NCBI RefSeq assembly: GCF_000485595.1
Contig: NW_014577083.1
Location: 490,180 to 514,605, forward strand
Length of the DNA: 24,426 bases
Origin: Priapulus caudatus
Taxonomy: Eukaryota > Priapulida > Priapulimorpha > Priapulimorphida > Priapulidae
Reading direction: 5' to 3'
Shown: one piece after another, positions 1 through 10,828 of the stretch
Layout: each line of letters begins with the position of its first letter
Position numbering within the stretch: the first letter of the stretch is position 1
The notes under the pieces: generated by a model
Databases searched by the model: none
Seen by the model: only the letters and a program-made list of their open reading frames with translations
What the model was told of the DNA's origin: nothing
Made by a program: the position numbers and the translations under genes

Positions 1-609
1 CTCCTATAATGTAGGGTGCAATTCTACAATGATTACTCTGTCGACATGAGTACATAAATGGTGTGACAGCAAAACTATCTAAATCAGCAGGATAGAAGGC
101 AGAATGAGCAGGGCGAAAACAGATAGCGTAATATATAAACAACCATATACGCACCATCTGAGTCATGGCAGAAAAGGTCTCTTAATTTTCAAGACTTATT
201 GAAACTTCCTCTGTGCTTGCAGCGGCAGTAGTAGTGCAACTCTTCGCGAACGTATACATTTAATCAGGAGTGCCTGCAGGTATCAAAGCGTACATTTCCA
301 CCAAATGTACATAAATTTACAATAAATATATCCTACGATATCTTGCCCTCCTTAAATATACGTTAATAGTCTCGTATCGGTAGATGTATCACATGTGAAA
401 AACAGAGAACCTGTGCTATAATAATGTGTGTATTTTAACTGCGTAATTGTTGATTAAAATGAGTAGGCTATATGTATTTAATCGGGTGAATGTCTTATGG
501 AAGCAGATGAAGCCCAAGAAGGCTTCCGTCCATCATGTGACATCACGACACATTGTTTCAGCGTACAGTGTGAGATCAGTCGTGAGTGAGGAACCACTTC
601 ATTATAGTA

Positions 610-612
<3 letters not shown>
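1..612. other. Intergenic, AT-rich, no gene seen
   Basis: Mixed-complexity sequence with scattered TAATTA- and AATAAA-like words. The open frames here are short and the longest runs into the neighbouring TA tract. I see no splice-framed coding stretch, RNA gene or repeat. Confidence 0.6.
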
Positions 613-644
<32 letters not shown>

Positions 645-675
645 TGTATATATATACTGTATATACATATATATA
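613..675. repeat. (TA)n microsatellite with CTG interruptions
   Basis: An almost pure TA run to about 643, followed by two ACTGTATATA interruptions and a further TA stretch. Apparent ORFs through it translate to alternating Tyr/Ile and are artefacts. It directly precedes the E-box cluster. Confidence 0.95.
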
Positions 676-679
676 ATCG

Positions 680-896
680 TGACGCACGATCACGTGTTTC
701 GCCCGTGCGCACGTGGCACACGAGCGGCTAAAACACGTGACGCACACGTGGCCAATGCGCGGGCATACGTGCGTCCGCCTCGACAATTCTGCATTAGAGA
801 ACGCCAGACTGGCATTGACTGTTAGATAATAAATTGTATATTATGTATCTCACTGCACGGCAGATTCGCTCGCGCGGCAATGACAAGTACCACGTG
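680..896. promoter_or_regulatory. Cluster of five CACGTG E-boxes
   Basis: CACGTG occurs at 691-696, 710-715, 734-739, 745-750 and 891-896. Four of the five fall within 60 bp. The phrase CGTGACGCAC occurs twice, each time just before an E-box, which suggests local duplication of a site pair. CACGTG is the canonical site for bHLH dimers such as CLOCK/CYCLE and Myc/Max, and the core ACGTG is also read by HIF-type factors. The cluster is seen directly; its function as an enhancer or promoter is inferred. A CACGTG at 1230-1235 lies a little further on. Confidence 0.4.
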
Positions 897-2710
897 TGAA
901 ATTCTGAGAAGAAATATAGTAATTTGACTAATAATTACGAATGCGTGAGCGATTGAACTAATGTCTCATCACAGAAGATATAGTCGTGGACGTTCTCATA
1001 ATATCTTTAATGAATTTCTTTGGCTCCTCGCAGTCAACAATTTTTCGTTGGTAGAAAAAAAATCGTGAATAAGCTTTTCCCTCCAATTACAAGACCTATT
1101 AGTCATTCGCCAGTCAAATGAATTCTATACTTAATAGGCAGCGCAATGCAAATGCCACAATTTTACTCGAAATGTCTTATTCTCACATATCAGCCGATGA
1201 CAGGTGTAGAATGCATCGCGTGCCCTCTCCACGTGCAAACCTGGTATTTTTCCACTGATTCTGTTTTCGGCTGACTGTTCATTAGCAAATAGTTCGCAGA
1301 CGAGAAAGGACTGTCGGAGTTAGACGAAATGCATATGACAACCATTCACTGGAGAAACGCCGGCGACGGGGAAAGGGGGAGGGGGAGACGCCTACAAAAG
1401 AGTATGCGGTCTCGTACTAATAAACGTAAGATATTTATCCAATTCAATTTAGGCGAATAATACAGTTGCGCGGTGGGGAGAAATGGCTGCAACTTTGTAT
1501 CCGTAGCGAGCCAGCGAGTATTACTCGATGCTGGTGACCATGCCATGTATGCCCTCGCATGACCTCTTGCTTCACTAATCTTCCACCTACTTTCCCCGCC
1601 ACTCTGAGGTATTTGTCGAGTATCGGCGCCGCAAACAGACCTTTATATTCGCGTAAATTATAAAACATCCCATATATGGTGGCAAAATAAGTTCCCTTTC
1701 ATATGATAATGCCGTAATTATATGGCCAAGTATACATATTTAAGAATATATCCATTTGCGGTCAGAGCGTTGTCGGGAATTGGAGGGGAAAATTTTCAGT
1801 TATTACAGCCGGCGAGTAAATTTATTCATAGGCTTGTATCAGCTCTGGGCAAACGGCCTTTCACATGCTAATGCCACAAATATTTGGTCATGAAAAGCGG
1901 TCCGATATCTTAAACAAGCAGCATTGTGTTTGTGAAATTTTTAATTACGGGGCTTATTTATCGTGAGAGTGTGCGCAATCAGAGTTTGTTAGATATCCTC
2001 GGCAAGGCCCTTCTCAGATGCAGACGACTTTTGTCGTGCGTTCTTCCCCGCCATTGTGCAGCATCAACCGGCAGAAAATGAAACAAACTCGCGATAAAAG
2101 TGCCCGTATTGTGTCACATATAGCTATCGCTGTGTTCACGCTGGCGTGGCTTCGGAATTATGCAGCGACCAGACGGATATGATAAAGGTGTTATGTCGCA
2201 TTCAAATGTAGATTCGCTCAAATTGAGTAGGCTGGGTAGAGGAGCTCAAGACTGATTGACGCGTCGGCGAACTAAATATTTTTACGTGGTGAGCTCTTGC
2301 GTTTCCCGTCTACGTTCCTCTGCGACTCTGTTAATTTGCATAAAATATTGTTATAATGATCCATAATTATTGCACCGTTATGCGTATTCAACAACTTTTA
2401 CCTGTCGTTGGTTGCTCCTCGAGAGGTAAGCATATTTAGATGCTCGTTGTTCTCGGTCGAAACAAATTTTTCGTTTTCTCGTTTTTGGTTCAGCGGCTAA
2501 AACATGTTACGCCATAGTTGTCCAGTTTATCTCATCAACATTATTCCCAATCATAAGACCAACTATTCTAAATAATCACGAAGCTTTATTTACTGCGATA
2601 TTTTAACACGCATGCTAAAATATTTACTCGGCTGAACTCTTAAACCTTCTTTTCTATCGTATGTCATTTTAGTGAATATTGCTTTTTGCTCATAATGTGT
2701 CCCGCAATTT
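897..2710. other. Intergenic region rich in homeodomain-like words
   Basis: No coding stretch is supported; the minus-strand frames at 1,346-1,668 are short and match nothing I recognise. The stretch holds many TAAT/ATTA words and three related octamer-like words. A donor-like GAG/GTAAGC at about 2,426 has no convincing coding frame before it. The region resembles cis-regulatory or intronic sequence, which is inference only. Confidence 0.5.
1146..2030 (+). promoter_or_regulatory. Repeated ATGNWAATGCC (POU-octamer-like) sites
   Basis: Three related words lie in the same orientation: ATGCAAATGCCACAA at 1146-1160, ATGATAATGCCGTAA at 1703-1717 and ATGCTAATGCCACAA at 1865-1879. The last two sit inside a longer match starting GGCAAA and CCTTTCA, about 163 bp apart. 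A third, weaker GGCAAGGCCCTTCTCAGATGC lies near 2,003. ATGCAAAT is the classical POU-domain octamer. The repetition is visible; factor identity and activity are inferred. Confidence 0.3.
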
Positions 2711-2711
2711 G

Positions 2712-2812
2712 TCGTCGTTGCTGTTGTTTGTTCGTTGTTGTTGTTACTGTTGTTTGTTGTTGTTGCTGTTGTTTGTTATGTTCGTTGTTGTTGTTTCCTT
2801 TTGTTGTTTTCA
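2712..2812 (+). repeat. TTG-rich minisatellite
   Basis: Imperfect GTT/TTG repeats containing two copies of GTTGCTGTTGTTTGTT at 2717-2732 and 2762-2777, a period of 45 bp. The frame through it encodes Leu/Val runs and is not credible as a gene. Confidence 0.85.
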
Positions 2813-3161
2813 TTATATCGCAGCCTAAACGTTTCTAATAGGACAGATCTTATCTGCATTCATAGAACGCGTGCACAATACGCCGACGTTCATACACTGT
2901 CTCCGGTATACGACGTACGCGATCACCTTTCACGCGGCCAACCTTAAACAGGTGCGCTGAACCTGCGCAGCTACAGAAGACGTGAGCTGCTCTGCTTTTT
3001 GCAGCAAGCGAGCAATTTTCGCGTAGCAGCAGCAGCAAATTGTGCAGATTTAAACTTGCATGAAAACTGGACCTTTGTCCCTAATCGCCGATCGCTAATC
3101 TTGTGATTTAAGGTGCAGATGTTCATTGCCGAACCGCAACGTTCCGTTACGACAATAACCC
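2813..3161. other. Intergenic spacer, no gene seen
   Basis: Unique sequence between the TTG and AGC repeats. Short overlapping minus-strand frames cross it, but they are composed of the adjoining repeat's translation plus chance sequence. Confidence 0.5.
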
Positions 3162-3242
3162 GCAGCAGCAGTAGCAGCAGCAGCAGCAGTGGCAGCAGTA
3201 GCAGCAGTAGCAGCAGTGGCAGCAGCAGCAGCAGCAGCAGCC
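3162..3242 (+). repeat. (AGC)n trinucleotide repeat, imperfect
   Basis: About 80 bases of CAG/AGC units with scattered TAG and TGG variants. It translates to poly-Ser on the plus strand and to poly-Ala, poly-Leu or poly-Cys on the minus strand depending on frame. No flanking coding context supports an amino-acid repeat, so this is a non-coding microsatellite. Confidence 0.95.
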
Positions 3243-3244
3243 GC

Positions 3245-3308
3245 CCACACACACGCATCCATGCTCGCACACATGCACCCATGCACGCACACATGCACCC
3301 ATGCACGG
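3245..3308 (+). repeat. CA-rich tract with two 20-bp tandem units
   Basis: Two near-identical 20-base units occupy 3261-3280 and 3281-3300, differing at one base (ATGCTC versus ATGCAC at the start). A partial third unit follows. The tract is preceded by a short (CA)n. Confidence 0.9.
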
Positions 3309-3669
3309 GCGCTGCTCAGCCGCCTTCCGTGACGTGAATGCGGGGCAAGCGTTCCCCACGTTGATTCCCGGGGTTTATTAGGAGAGGGTGCGGCCCCCCG
3401 CCTCCTCCCGACCCCCCGCACCTGGCGCCCGCGATGCCGGCAGAATGTGTCGGGCAGCGCCCGTTCCTCCCCCGATCTCGCGAGGGCGTAATTGCTTTCC
3501 TTCTGAGCGCTCTTGACATCCACCGCCCCTCGCTCGGCCATTGTCGTGGCGTCTCGCCGTGCAAAAACACGAGACAAAAGACTCGTTTAGGAACTTCCGT
3601 TTGGAATTCGTCAGCAGCTGTAAATATGCACGATGTAGCAGCAGCGAGGGGCACTCCTATAAATAATAT
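3309..3669. other. GC-rich unique stretch, no gene assigned
   Basis: Markedly GC- and CpG-rich compared with its surroundings, with C-runs around 3,390-3,420. Two overlapping minus-strand frames and one plus-strand frame stay open because GC-rich sequence has few stop codons. Their products are Arg/Pro/Gly-rich and match no family I know. It could be a CpG-rich promoter or an exon; neither can be shown. Confidence 0.4.
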
Positions 3670-3746
3670 AATAATATATAATATATATATATATATAATA
3701 TATATAATATAATATATATATATATATAATATATACGTGTATAACG
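3670..3746. repeat. (TA)n block with ACGTGTATAACG tail
   Basis: A distinctive TA/TAATA pattern ends in ATATACGTGTATAACG and then runs into unique sequence (ACTACTTGG). The same block, differing only in TA-unit number, abuts the N gap at 14,336-14,416. Confidence 0.9.
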
Positions 3747-4100
3747 ACTACTTGGATACAATACGATGTTATTGTGTACGGCTTGACAGCCGCCAGAGCA
3801 GATAGCTGAGAGGTGAAATCCAGCTGCCCAAAAGATTTCCAATAAGGGTGGAGAAATCTCTAGTATGCGTCTCGGTAGTTACTTGCCTATAATAATACCA
3901 TCATTTGTAGTTAAGCATCAAGAGTTCCGGCTCCTTGTATACGTGAATAAGAGTGCGTAAAGTGCTTCCGCGGACTTTGAACCATAAGCAGTTTGTAGTT
4001 TCAGTGTATTTAGTTACACGTAAGGAAGCCATCAATTTTTTTTTTAATTGTTGATTTTAGCATTAATGAGAGCCATTATCACGCACACAATCTCACACGT
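3747..4100. other. Intergenic, no gene seen
   Basis: Unique sequence between two microsatellites, including a run of nine Ts near 4,037. No long frame, RNA motif or repeat is evident. Confidence 0.55.
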
Positions 4101-4103
<3 letters not shown>

Positions 4104-4159
<56 letters not shown>

Positions 4160-4174
4160 GTGTGTGTGTGTGTG
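4104..4174. repeat. (AC)n switching to (GT)n: fold-back microsatellite
   Basis: Pure AC dinucleotides run to 4157 and then switch directly to GT dinucleotides to about 4174. The junction is an inverted repeat with an arm of about 16 bp and essentially no loop, so either strand can fold into a hairpin. ORFs across it are artefacts (Thr-His or Cys-Val repeats). Confidence 0.95.
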
Positions 4175-5984
4175 CGACTGTGCGTTCGTGCGTTCGTGCG
4201 TGTCGCAAACACAGAGAGAGAGTTGCGTGGGAAAACGTACGCATTATGTAACTTTTATCAATTTACGTCTTTTGGGGTTCTACGTGTTCCTGCCCTGTTC
4301 ATTCACATGAATTGCGCTCCTAATTAGCTTGTGTTTTGCTTCTGCAATTTTAATTAAATGTTATTGTTATAATATGGCCTAATTGATGCGTTCAGGCCGC
4401 TTCTTTTGTTTTATACAGGCTCACCGCTGCGCGATGACATTTTAAATCATTTGTTACATAGAGTTGCGTCGATTGCGACGACCTGTTTTTGCGCTAGCGA
4501 AAAAACCTTTTAAATAGATGCTCGGATCAGAAATTATTGCACGACATTTTTTATTACAAAAGAAAAACGTTGCTAGCGTGAGGTCATCCAGGTAAAAAAG
4601 CGTCAAGTGAAAGAAAGACGCAACGGAATATTTTTTTACTGCGTTTTTGTGAAGCACACTGTTGCCGCCATCCGCTGACAGCGAACTAGTGTCAACGATG
4701 TACGGCGAAGCTTTTCCCCTCGCGCTCACTATGACCCTTTGAACCGGACTGCAATGCAAATACTGCATAATTCAGAAAGGAGAGCAGCTTTTTGTAACCT
4801 CGCCTTTCCTTTTCCCTGTCCCTATTCACGCACGCTCGCACGGAGCCGGGGATGAGTCAGAAGCTGAAAGGCAAGCCGAGAAGAACCTGAAACGGGAATA
4901 CGCGCATTCGGAGAATAAATGTTTCGCGGTGGCACTCCGGAATCCGTTCCACCTTCCTAAACAATTAGCATTCACACACGTGGATCTCATTAGACTAGTG
5001 CGTCATTTATACCTCATCTCAGGTCGACAAGTAATCCCCTTGTATCGCGTATATATGCTCACCGTTAATTTATTTGTGGTGCATTTCAGCGTTTTGCTGG
5101 ATATTCATGTCCAAAGCTATTACTGGCGGTCTTCTATTACGGCGAGGTCTTTGTGGACGAGTGAAAGGCGAGTGTTATTTGAGGATTTGGCATTCATGAG
5201 TTCTGGTGTTTGAATAAAGCACGGCCTTTGTGGGAGACAAACTCAAATTCGCCGCAGCATAGAAATCTTGTGAAAGGCCCAGAAACTACGACTAGATGAG
5301 ACGAGTTGTTGCCATGCTATAATAATAACCCTCCTGTGTGTGCGCGCAGCTTTGTTTCACAAATTCAATACAGCGAAGAATGGTGTTGTATTAGCGAAAG
5401 AAAAAATCCGTCAAATACTGAATGGGACATACATGCAAACTATTTGACGCGATGGTCCTTTACGTTCCGTTATTAGGCGGGCGATAATGAAAGAAAGAAA
5501 TAATCGGCATGGTTTCAATAAACTTGTAATCTTATTCAGCGAGTATAATATATAGGAAAAGCGGTAAGGCAGGCTGGTTTAGTCTGTCAGTAGGCCTTTG
5601 ACGAGAGTGCTTTACAAGGGGGCTGCCGTGCGCGCTCGTATACAGTCAGCCGGTGGAAAGTGTAGCGGAGGAATGCATGCCGTGATCGTGCGCTGGCCTA
5701 GGGCGGCGCACCAGCAGCCGGCGGTGTTTTGAAGCGGGGTGCGAAAAGCCTGGAATACCTTCACGTAGCGATAGACGAGGACGGTGGCAGAGCGCGATGT
5801 GCAGAGCGCGCGCGCTCTTCTGCTGCCGACACCTTGTCCACCGGTGTTCGGTCGGCGACAGGTAGGTGATGCGACATGAATCTGTATGTCGTGGCGGCGG
5901 AGATGATGCGCCCGTGCACTAGGGGTCGGCGTCCCCGACTACCGCGCGCGTCTGCACGCGTCGCCATGCGTGCACCGCGCGGAC
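4175..5984. other. Intergenic, mostly unique; GC-rich towards the right end
   Basis: No gene is supported. A 94-codon plus-strand frame at 4929-5213 and a 104-codon minus-strand frame at 4454-4768 have unremarkable composition and no motifs I recognise. From about 5,580 to 5,984 the sequence becomes GC- and CpG-rich and could be a promoter or exon-bearing segment, but no splice-framed reading is convincing. Confidence 0.45.
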
Positions 5985-6198
5985 GTGTGTGTGAGTGTGT
6001 GTATGTATGTGTGTATGTGTGTGTGCGTGCGTGCGTGCGTGCGCGTATGTATGTATGTATGTATGTATGTATGTATGTATGTATGTATGTATGTATGTAT
6101 GTATGTATGTATGTATGTATGTATGTATGTATGTATGTTTTTGTGTGTGTGTGTGTATGTATGTATGTATTTGTGTGTGTGTTTGTTTGTTTGTTTGT
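5985..6198 (+). repeat. Compound GT / (GTAT)23 / GTTT microsatellite
   Basis: The order is GT-rich, GCGT units, 23 uninterrupted GTAT units at 6045-6136, GT units, a few GTAT, GT again, then GTTT units to 6198. Long frames on both strands here (Tyr-Val-Cys-Met or Tyr-Ile-His-Thr repeats) are translated tetranucleotides, not proteins. Confidence 0.97.
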
Positions 6199-9100
6199 AC
6201 TCAAATTTTCACATGGGAAGTACGGCTATATCAATTATTCTACACACTGTCGTTGTAAGAGACACATGGTCGGGGGAACCTTTCCTGCGTAAGCTTTCTC
6301 TGTGAGTAACCGCACACAAAGAAAGGAAACACGTCGACTCGTTGGAGAGGCAGACCTAACTACCCCTTACACATTTCAGGTAATGACAGTTGTAGCTGTT
6401 TGCCGCGTCTAAGTGGCTTCTCCGTGACAGGAATCCAGCGTCGTCTCAAGCGTTGGTTGCGTCGCGTACGGTGGGTGGTCGCCCTACTTACGCTCCCGTC
6501 CATTCAGCCCGCGCACCTGGTTACGTGACCGCGAAGGACCCCGCCCGGTGACGGCCAAACATCCAACTAAATTAGGTTCCTCCCCTCCATTTAGTGGCCC
6601 GTAATTAATTGATATGCTACCGAAAACATCATTTTTAAGATAATTAAAATCTCACCTAGTGCGCGTGGCGCGTCATTGTTGTGGGAAATGTGTCGCTCGA
6701 ATACCGCGCCGGCTGCATAATTATCGGCAGATTTGGTCCTTTGTAGTTGAAACCTTTAATTTCCATCTCTTGGCCTCGCCGAGGATAATAAGACGCAGGC
6801 TACGAAATTATAGAAAATGGTTTTTGAATGGTGCCGAGGAAGCTGTCATATGCAGCCGCCGTGTAATTATGCGTGAGAAAATGGGCATATTTATTACATA
6901 AAAGGAAAATATTCGCGTATTCTGAGGGGCGCGCGTGCACGCGTGTGGCGGCCGGCGCGTAGGGGCCTACACGTAGCGCGTCGCTCACACGTTTCTGACC
7001 GTCTGCTCGGAGAAGACTCGAACTCCCGCATTCACTTCTCGCGAGAATTTATATATACAGCGCAATTGCTGTAGTTTGTAGCGCTTAACTTGTCTACCCG
7101 TTGAACGGTGAATGGGATCTGATTACGAAGGTCTGACTGAAGAGGGATTGAGTAACGTTATACGGGCTGTTCCTATTAAATAGACATCTAAACTGTGACT
7201 CTCTCTCGGCGTTTGCGTTTATGCTTATTTTCTATGCGGTGCATTCACCTCGGCGTTTACGCATTTTTGTCGAGTTCAATGTCACTGTTTTCGTTATTGT
7301 GTATTGAAAACTTTGCGTGTCTGTCCGTTGAAAATTCGACTAAACTCCTTTGTGTGTTTGAAATTGTTGTGGTTTTATAGTAAAGTAATGGCTGAGTACA
7401 AATGTTCCGGGCATCCTACAGTGTCAGGTGGCTGCTCGTGAATTTTTGTCGGTTGGATATTCCGCAATAGTGTTTTGTAAAGGAATAGTACGCTCATCAG
7501 CTTAACACTTCCACATGACTGCCTTGGTCTGATGAGCAACGGATTTATAATAAGCCGCAACAGTTCATCTTGTTTTCCCATTCTCGTTGCAAGTATTCAA
7601 GAGGGTTGTGATTTGCTTGTAGGTTTCGGTGCAAGGGGAAATTAAAAATGTGGTTGACAATAGAGTGGAAGTAAAGTGATTGGGGCCAGATTATGTATGG
7701 CTGATTTTCCACTGTATTACTGTGTCATAATGGCATTATTGTCATTCAGATTTTGGGAGGGTTTGTCCAATGGAAAGTTTTTGTAGTTGATCATGGTTCG
7801 CCATAGAATACGCTCTGCTGCACTGGGGGCATATTAATATGCTGTTATATTGCCGAAATAATACGGTTACTTACGCCATCTTTAAGCGCCTTTATTCGGA
7901 GCCACATTTGCCTCTTGGCGAAAAACGCAAGTGTATTTTTCGTAGCCAGAGCCATGTTGATTTAGCCCTCGTGTTCGTTATCAAAACGCCACGGACGGTT
8001 CGAATGCAAGCCGATGTTCATTCTGCGTTAAGGGGGCGGTTGTCAGTAATAGGATAGACCGTGAATTAATTTCCGATGCTTCCAAATAAGGATGAGACTC
8101 TGTTGCCCACTGCGAGCCGTCATGTTCATTAGGTATAGGGCTTGCGGGGCGTAGACTATCAGAAAACAATATCAACTCAAGAAGGTTGCATCACGCATTT
8201 GATATGAATACCGGGCAATGGAAAGAAATGTATAGGCGTATAGGTATGAGCAAGAGCGCCATACTCATTACGCTCTTGGTGTAAGGTATATAGGGTATAT
8301 ATATACAAGCCGTATATACGACGTTAGCCAGCTGCGTTAATGATCGTAGTGTGAATGTTTTGGTGAGCATAATATTTCATCCCGAGATCAAAGATTTATT
8401 CAACAGTGCACAATTAACTAGAAAGCGAATCCGCGACATTACAGTGCACAGACTTGTTATCAACAACTGCGTCAATAACAAATACTTCCAGCCGAATTAA
8501 TATAAGTGCCTCGCCAATGACCAGCGATACAAAAGAAACTCATTGTCACGTGAAGCGATGGGAAACTGATGACGTCAGTTCGCATCGATTCCAAACCGAT
8601 AGCACGAAAACACACACGATATCGATATTTGACAATTTTTGGAGAAAAAAAACATGAATGTTTTATACTTGCAAAATTGCTAATATAAATATCTCGGGTA
8701 CACTTCTGTAGCATTTAATTGGTGCTAGAATGAATGTATGCAGGAGTGAACTCAAACAATGTTATGTATTATGTTTGCGAACGATTTGTAATAATGTATA
8801 ATGCTTTATATAATGTGGTTTATTAAATCTTTGTTTAAATATTAAACAATGCGGATTTGGGCAATGAAAATAAATATTTATTTTTTACGAGCGGGAAATG
8901 TGAAAACAATTGTGTGTGTAAACTTTACATATGCCGCTTCACTACCGTAAATTTAATACTTATGAGTACATGACGGACAATATTTGATTATATTGTTCTT
9001 CTTTAAACTGTCAACATTTAAAACCATTCATATCGACTTACAAGCAGCACCGGTGTAACACGAACAGCCCACCCTACCTCTTATCATGCGCTTCATGTGT

Positions 9101-9695
9101 CCCTGTATGATAAAAATAGATATTATAGCCCGCCTGAAATAGATGCTCTGCCCATTCACATTATTCTAGCTAAATTTTAATGATATAACGGCGCGTGCAA
9201 GGTTAAAACGCTATTAATTTGCGTTCTGGATTAAGATGTCACGAGCGAGTGTGCATGTACATCCGGCGATGAATCTATACCTGTTCTACGGCCGGTAGCT
9301 GAGCCCGTCGTCAAATATTTTCACATGGGTTTACGGTTAAGGACAACACGAAAACACGTAGCTCTGTAATCTCTGGCGGTAAGCAAACCTTGCACACACT
9401 GTTGAAGAATTGCTATGCAGGATTCTGTTTAAATCCATGTTGGTTTATTATTAGCTATAGTTGGGAATAAATAGTGAACGCTATGAAATAATTTATAACA
9501 TGTGTCTATATTCCAAGGAAAGTTGTCGTTTGTGTGTGTGTTTTTGTGAGCGTTGAAATATGCCGTTAAAAAAACACCCATATAACAAAAATAATTTCCG
9601 CAACCAATTTTAATACGACTCAATTATTGCTACATAAATGATGCTTGTTGTTCATTGCTAAAAACTAGTCAGGCGTATCTGCTTCCCACGCCTCC

Positions 9696-9697
<2 letters not shown>
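6199..9697. other. Intergenic, about 3.5 kb of unique sequence
   Basis: No frame longer than about 80 codons and none recognisable. Segments around 6,590-6,660 and 8,790-8,900 are AT-rich with TAATTAAT words. A GC-rich patch lies at 6,925-6,990. A short inverted repeat (CAAGAGCG / CGCTCTTG) lies at 8251-8278. The region could be intronic or intergenic. Confidence 0.5.
8251..8278. repeat. Short inverted repeat CAAGAGCG / CGCTCTTG
   Basis: Perfect 8-bp arms with a 12-base loop. The end words match those of the palindromic element at 23,835-23,896. A stem this short is expected by chance several times in a window of this size, so a relationship is only suggestive. Confidence 0.35.

Positions 9698-9733
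<36 letters not shown>
9698..9733 (+). repeat. (CT)n microsatellite
   Basis: A 36-base uninterrupted CT run that forms the left border of the duplicated 1.1 kb segment. Confidence 0.97.
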
Positions 9734-9737
<4 letters not shown>

Positions 9738-10828
9738 GGGTTTGAAATTTCAGCATCAGTATTGACTTGGGTGGCATAGAATTTCAGCTAAATAACAGGG
9801 ATGTGAATGAACGATTTTTTCGCACCTACACCTTCGCGTCTAACATAATCTATCACTAAATGTGCCGTGTTTTAGCTTGCTGTGACTTGTAACTCACACA
9901 TAAGCAGGGGTGTATAACCGTAGCATCGATCTCGGCTGTCTGTACGTATACGGAACGAAATGATCATGACCCTATGCTACACACAAATCTGGTTTCAACG
10001 TCCGGCCAATTCGGCAGTAAGTGTACCTCTAACAATTTCGTACTTACGGATCGCAGTCACTCTCTGTAAGCCAGAGGTTTGGTGAACTATGTACAGATAG
10101 GCTGTGGGGTTGTCATCCTGAGAGACGGAATAGGCCCGCACGCCAGATGCAGGCAGCGTGACCGTCTGTATGCACCGATACGATTAGCAAAATTTGACGT
10201 TGATTGGGAAATCGTATTAGCACATGGAATTTTGAACTGATGAACTGACATTTTTGATAATTTTGGAGCAACTCGACTAAATTGGCATGCCATTAGCAGT
10301 GATCATGTGTGCATTTCCATTCATACCGTGCCAAATTAGCGAAGATTGGGCAGAATTAAATCTATCCGTGCACAATGGAAGAAATGCCAAACTTTGTTCT
10401 GAACATGTTAATCGCTTCCTTCATTGAAAAGACAAAAACGCTTGTCATGTGTGGCCAGTGACACAGAACATAACTGCACGAGAATGATCAGATTTGGCAT
10501 CTGCGGTAAAAGCAATTTCATTTCACGTACATGTTTTTATGACGTCTTGTGACAGATGATCCCGGTCCAGCCATCATCCACTCCTGAAGATGGGCCTAAA
10601 AATATAGATACCGCGGGCCAATTTGGTACTGGGGCGCGGTATATATATATAGCCTCTGTATCATTTCATTTACTTGGGCGATATCAGATAAATTGAGTCA
10701 TTACAATCAATACCGTACCAGCTGTTTTGAGAGAATTTTTTCCTTGTTCTTTGCGGCTGAGGGCCCAGCTATGAAGAGCTCGTCAGGAGTGACTCGCCAG
10801 ATGGTGATAACAGTTTTTCAATATATAT
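9734..10828 (+). repeat. Segment duplicated at 19,463-20,755 (clean copy)
   Basis: From ATATGGGTTTGAA to CAGTTTTTCAATATATAT this 1.1 kb segment aligns co-linearly with the second copy 9.7 kb downstream. Shared landmarks include GGGATGTGA, TCTGTACGTATACGGAACGAA, CCAGAGGTTTGGTGAA, ACCGTACCAGCTGTTTTGA and GAGGGCCCAGC. I see no terminal inverted repeats, no poly-A tail and no open frame, so it does not look like a typical transposon. The borders lie in microsatellites on both sides, where short-read contigs usually break. Confidence 0.85.

Noticed and set aside
3113-3337. Poly-Ser / poly-Ala / poly-Leu frames on both strands
   Set aside because: They are the six translations of one AGC microsatellite; no flanking coding sequence or splice signals.
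5761-6305. Long frames of Tyr-Val-Cys-Met and Tyr-Ile-His-Thr repeats
   Set aside because: Translated GTAT and GT microsatellites; a tetranucleotide without a stop word stays open in several frames at once.
7930-8015. GGTTCGAATGC, similar to a tRNA B box
   Set aside because: No A box at the right distance, no acceptor-stem pairing and no anticodon arm could be found.
9734-10828. Transposon interpretation of the 1.1 kb duplicated segment
   Set aside because: No terminal inverted repeats, long terminal repeats, poly-A tail, flanking duplication or coding sequence; an assembly duplication explains the indel pattern better.
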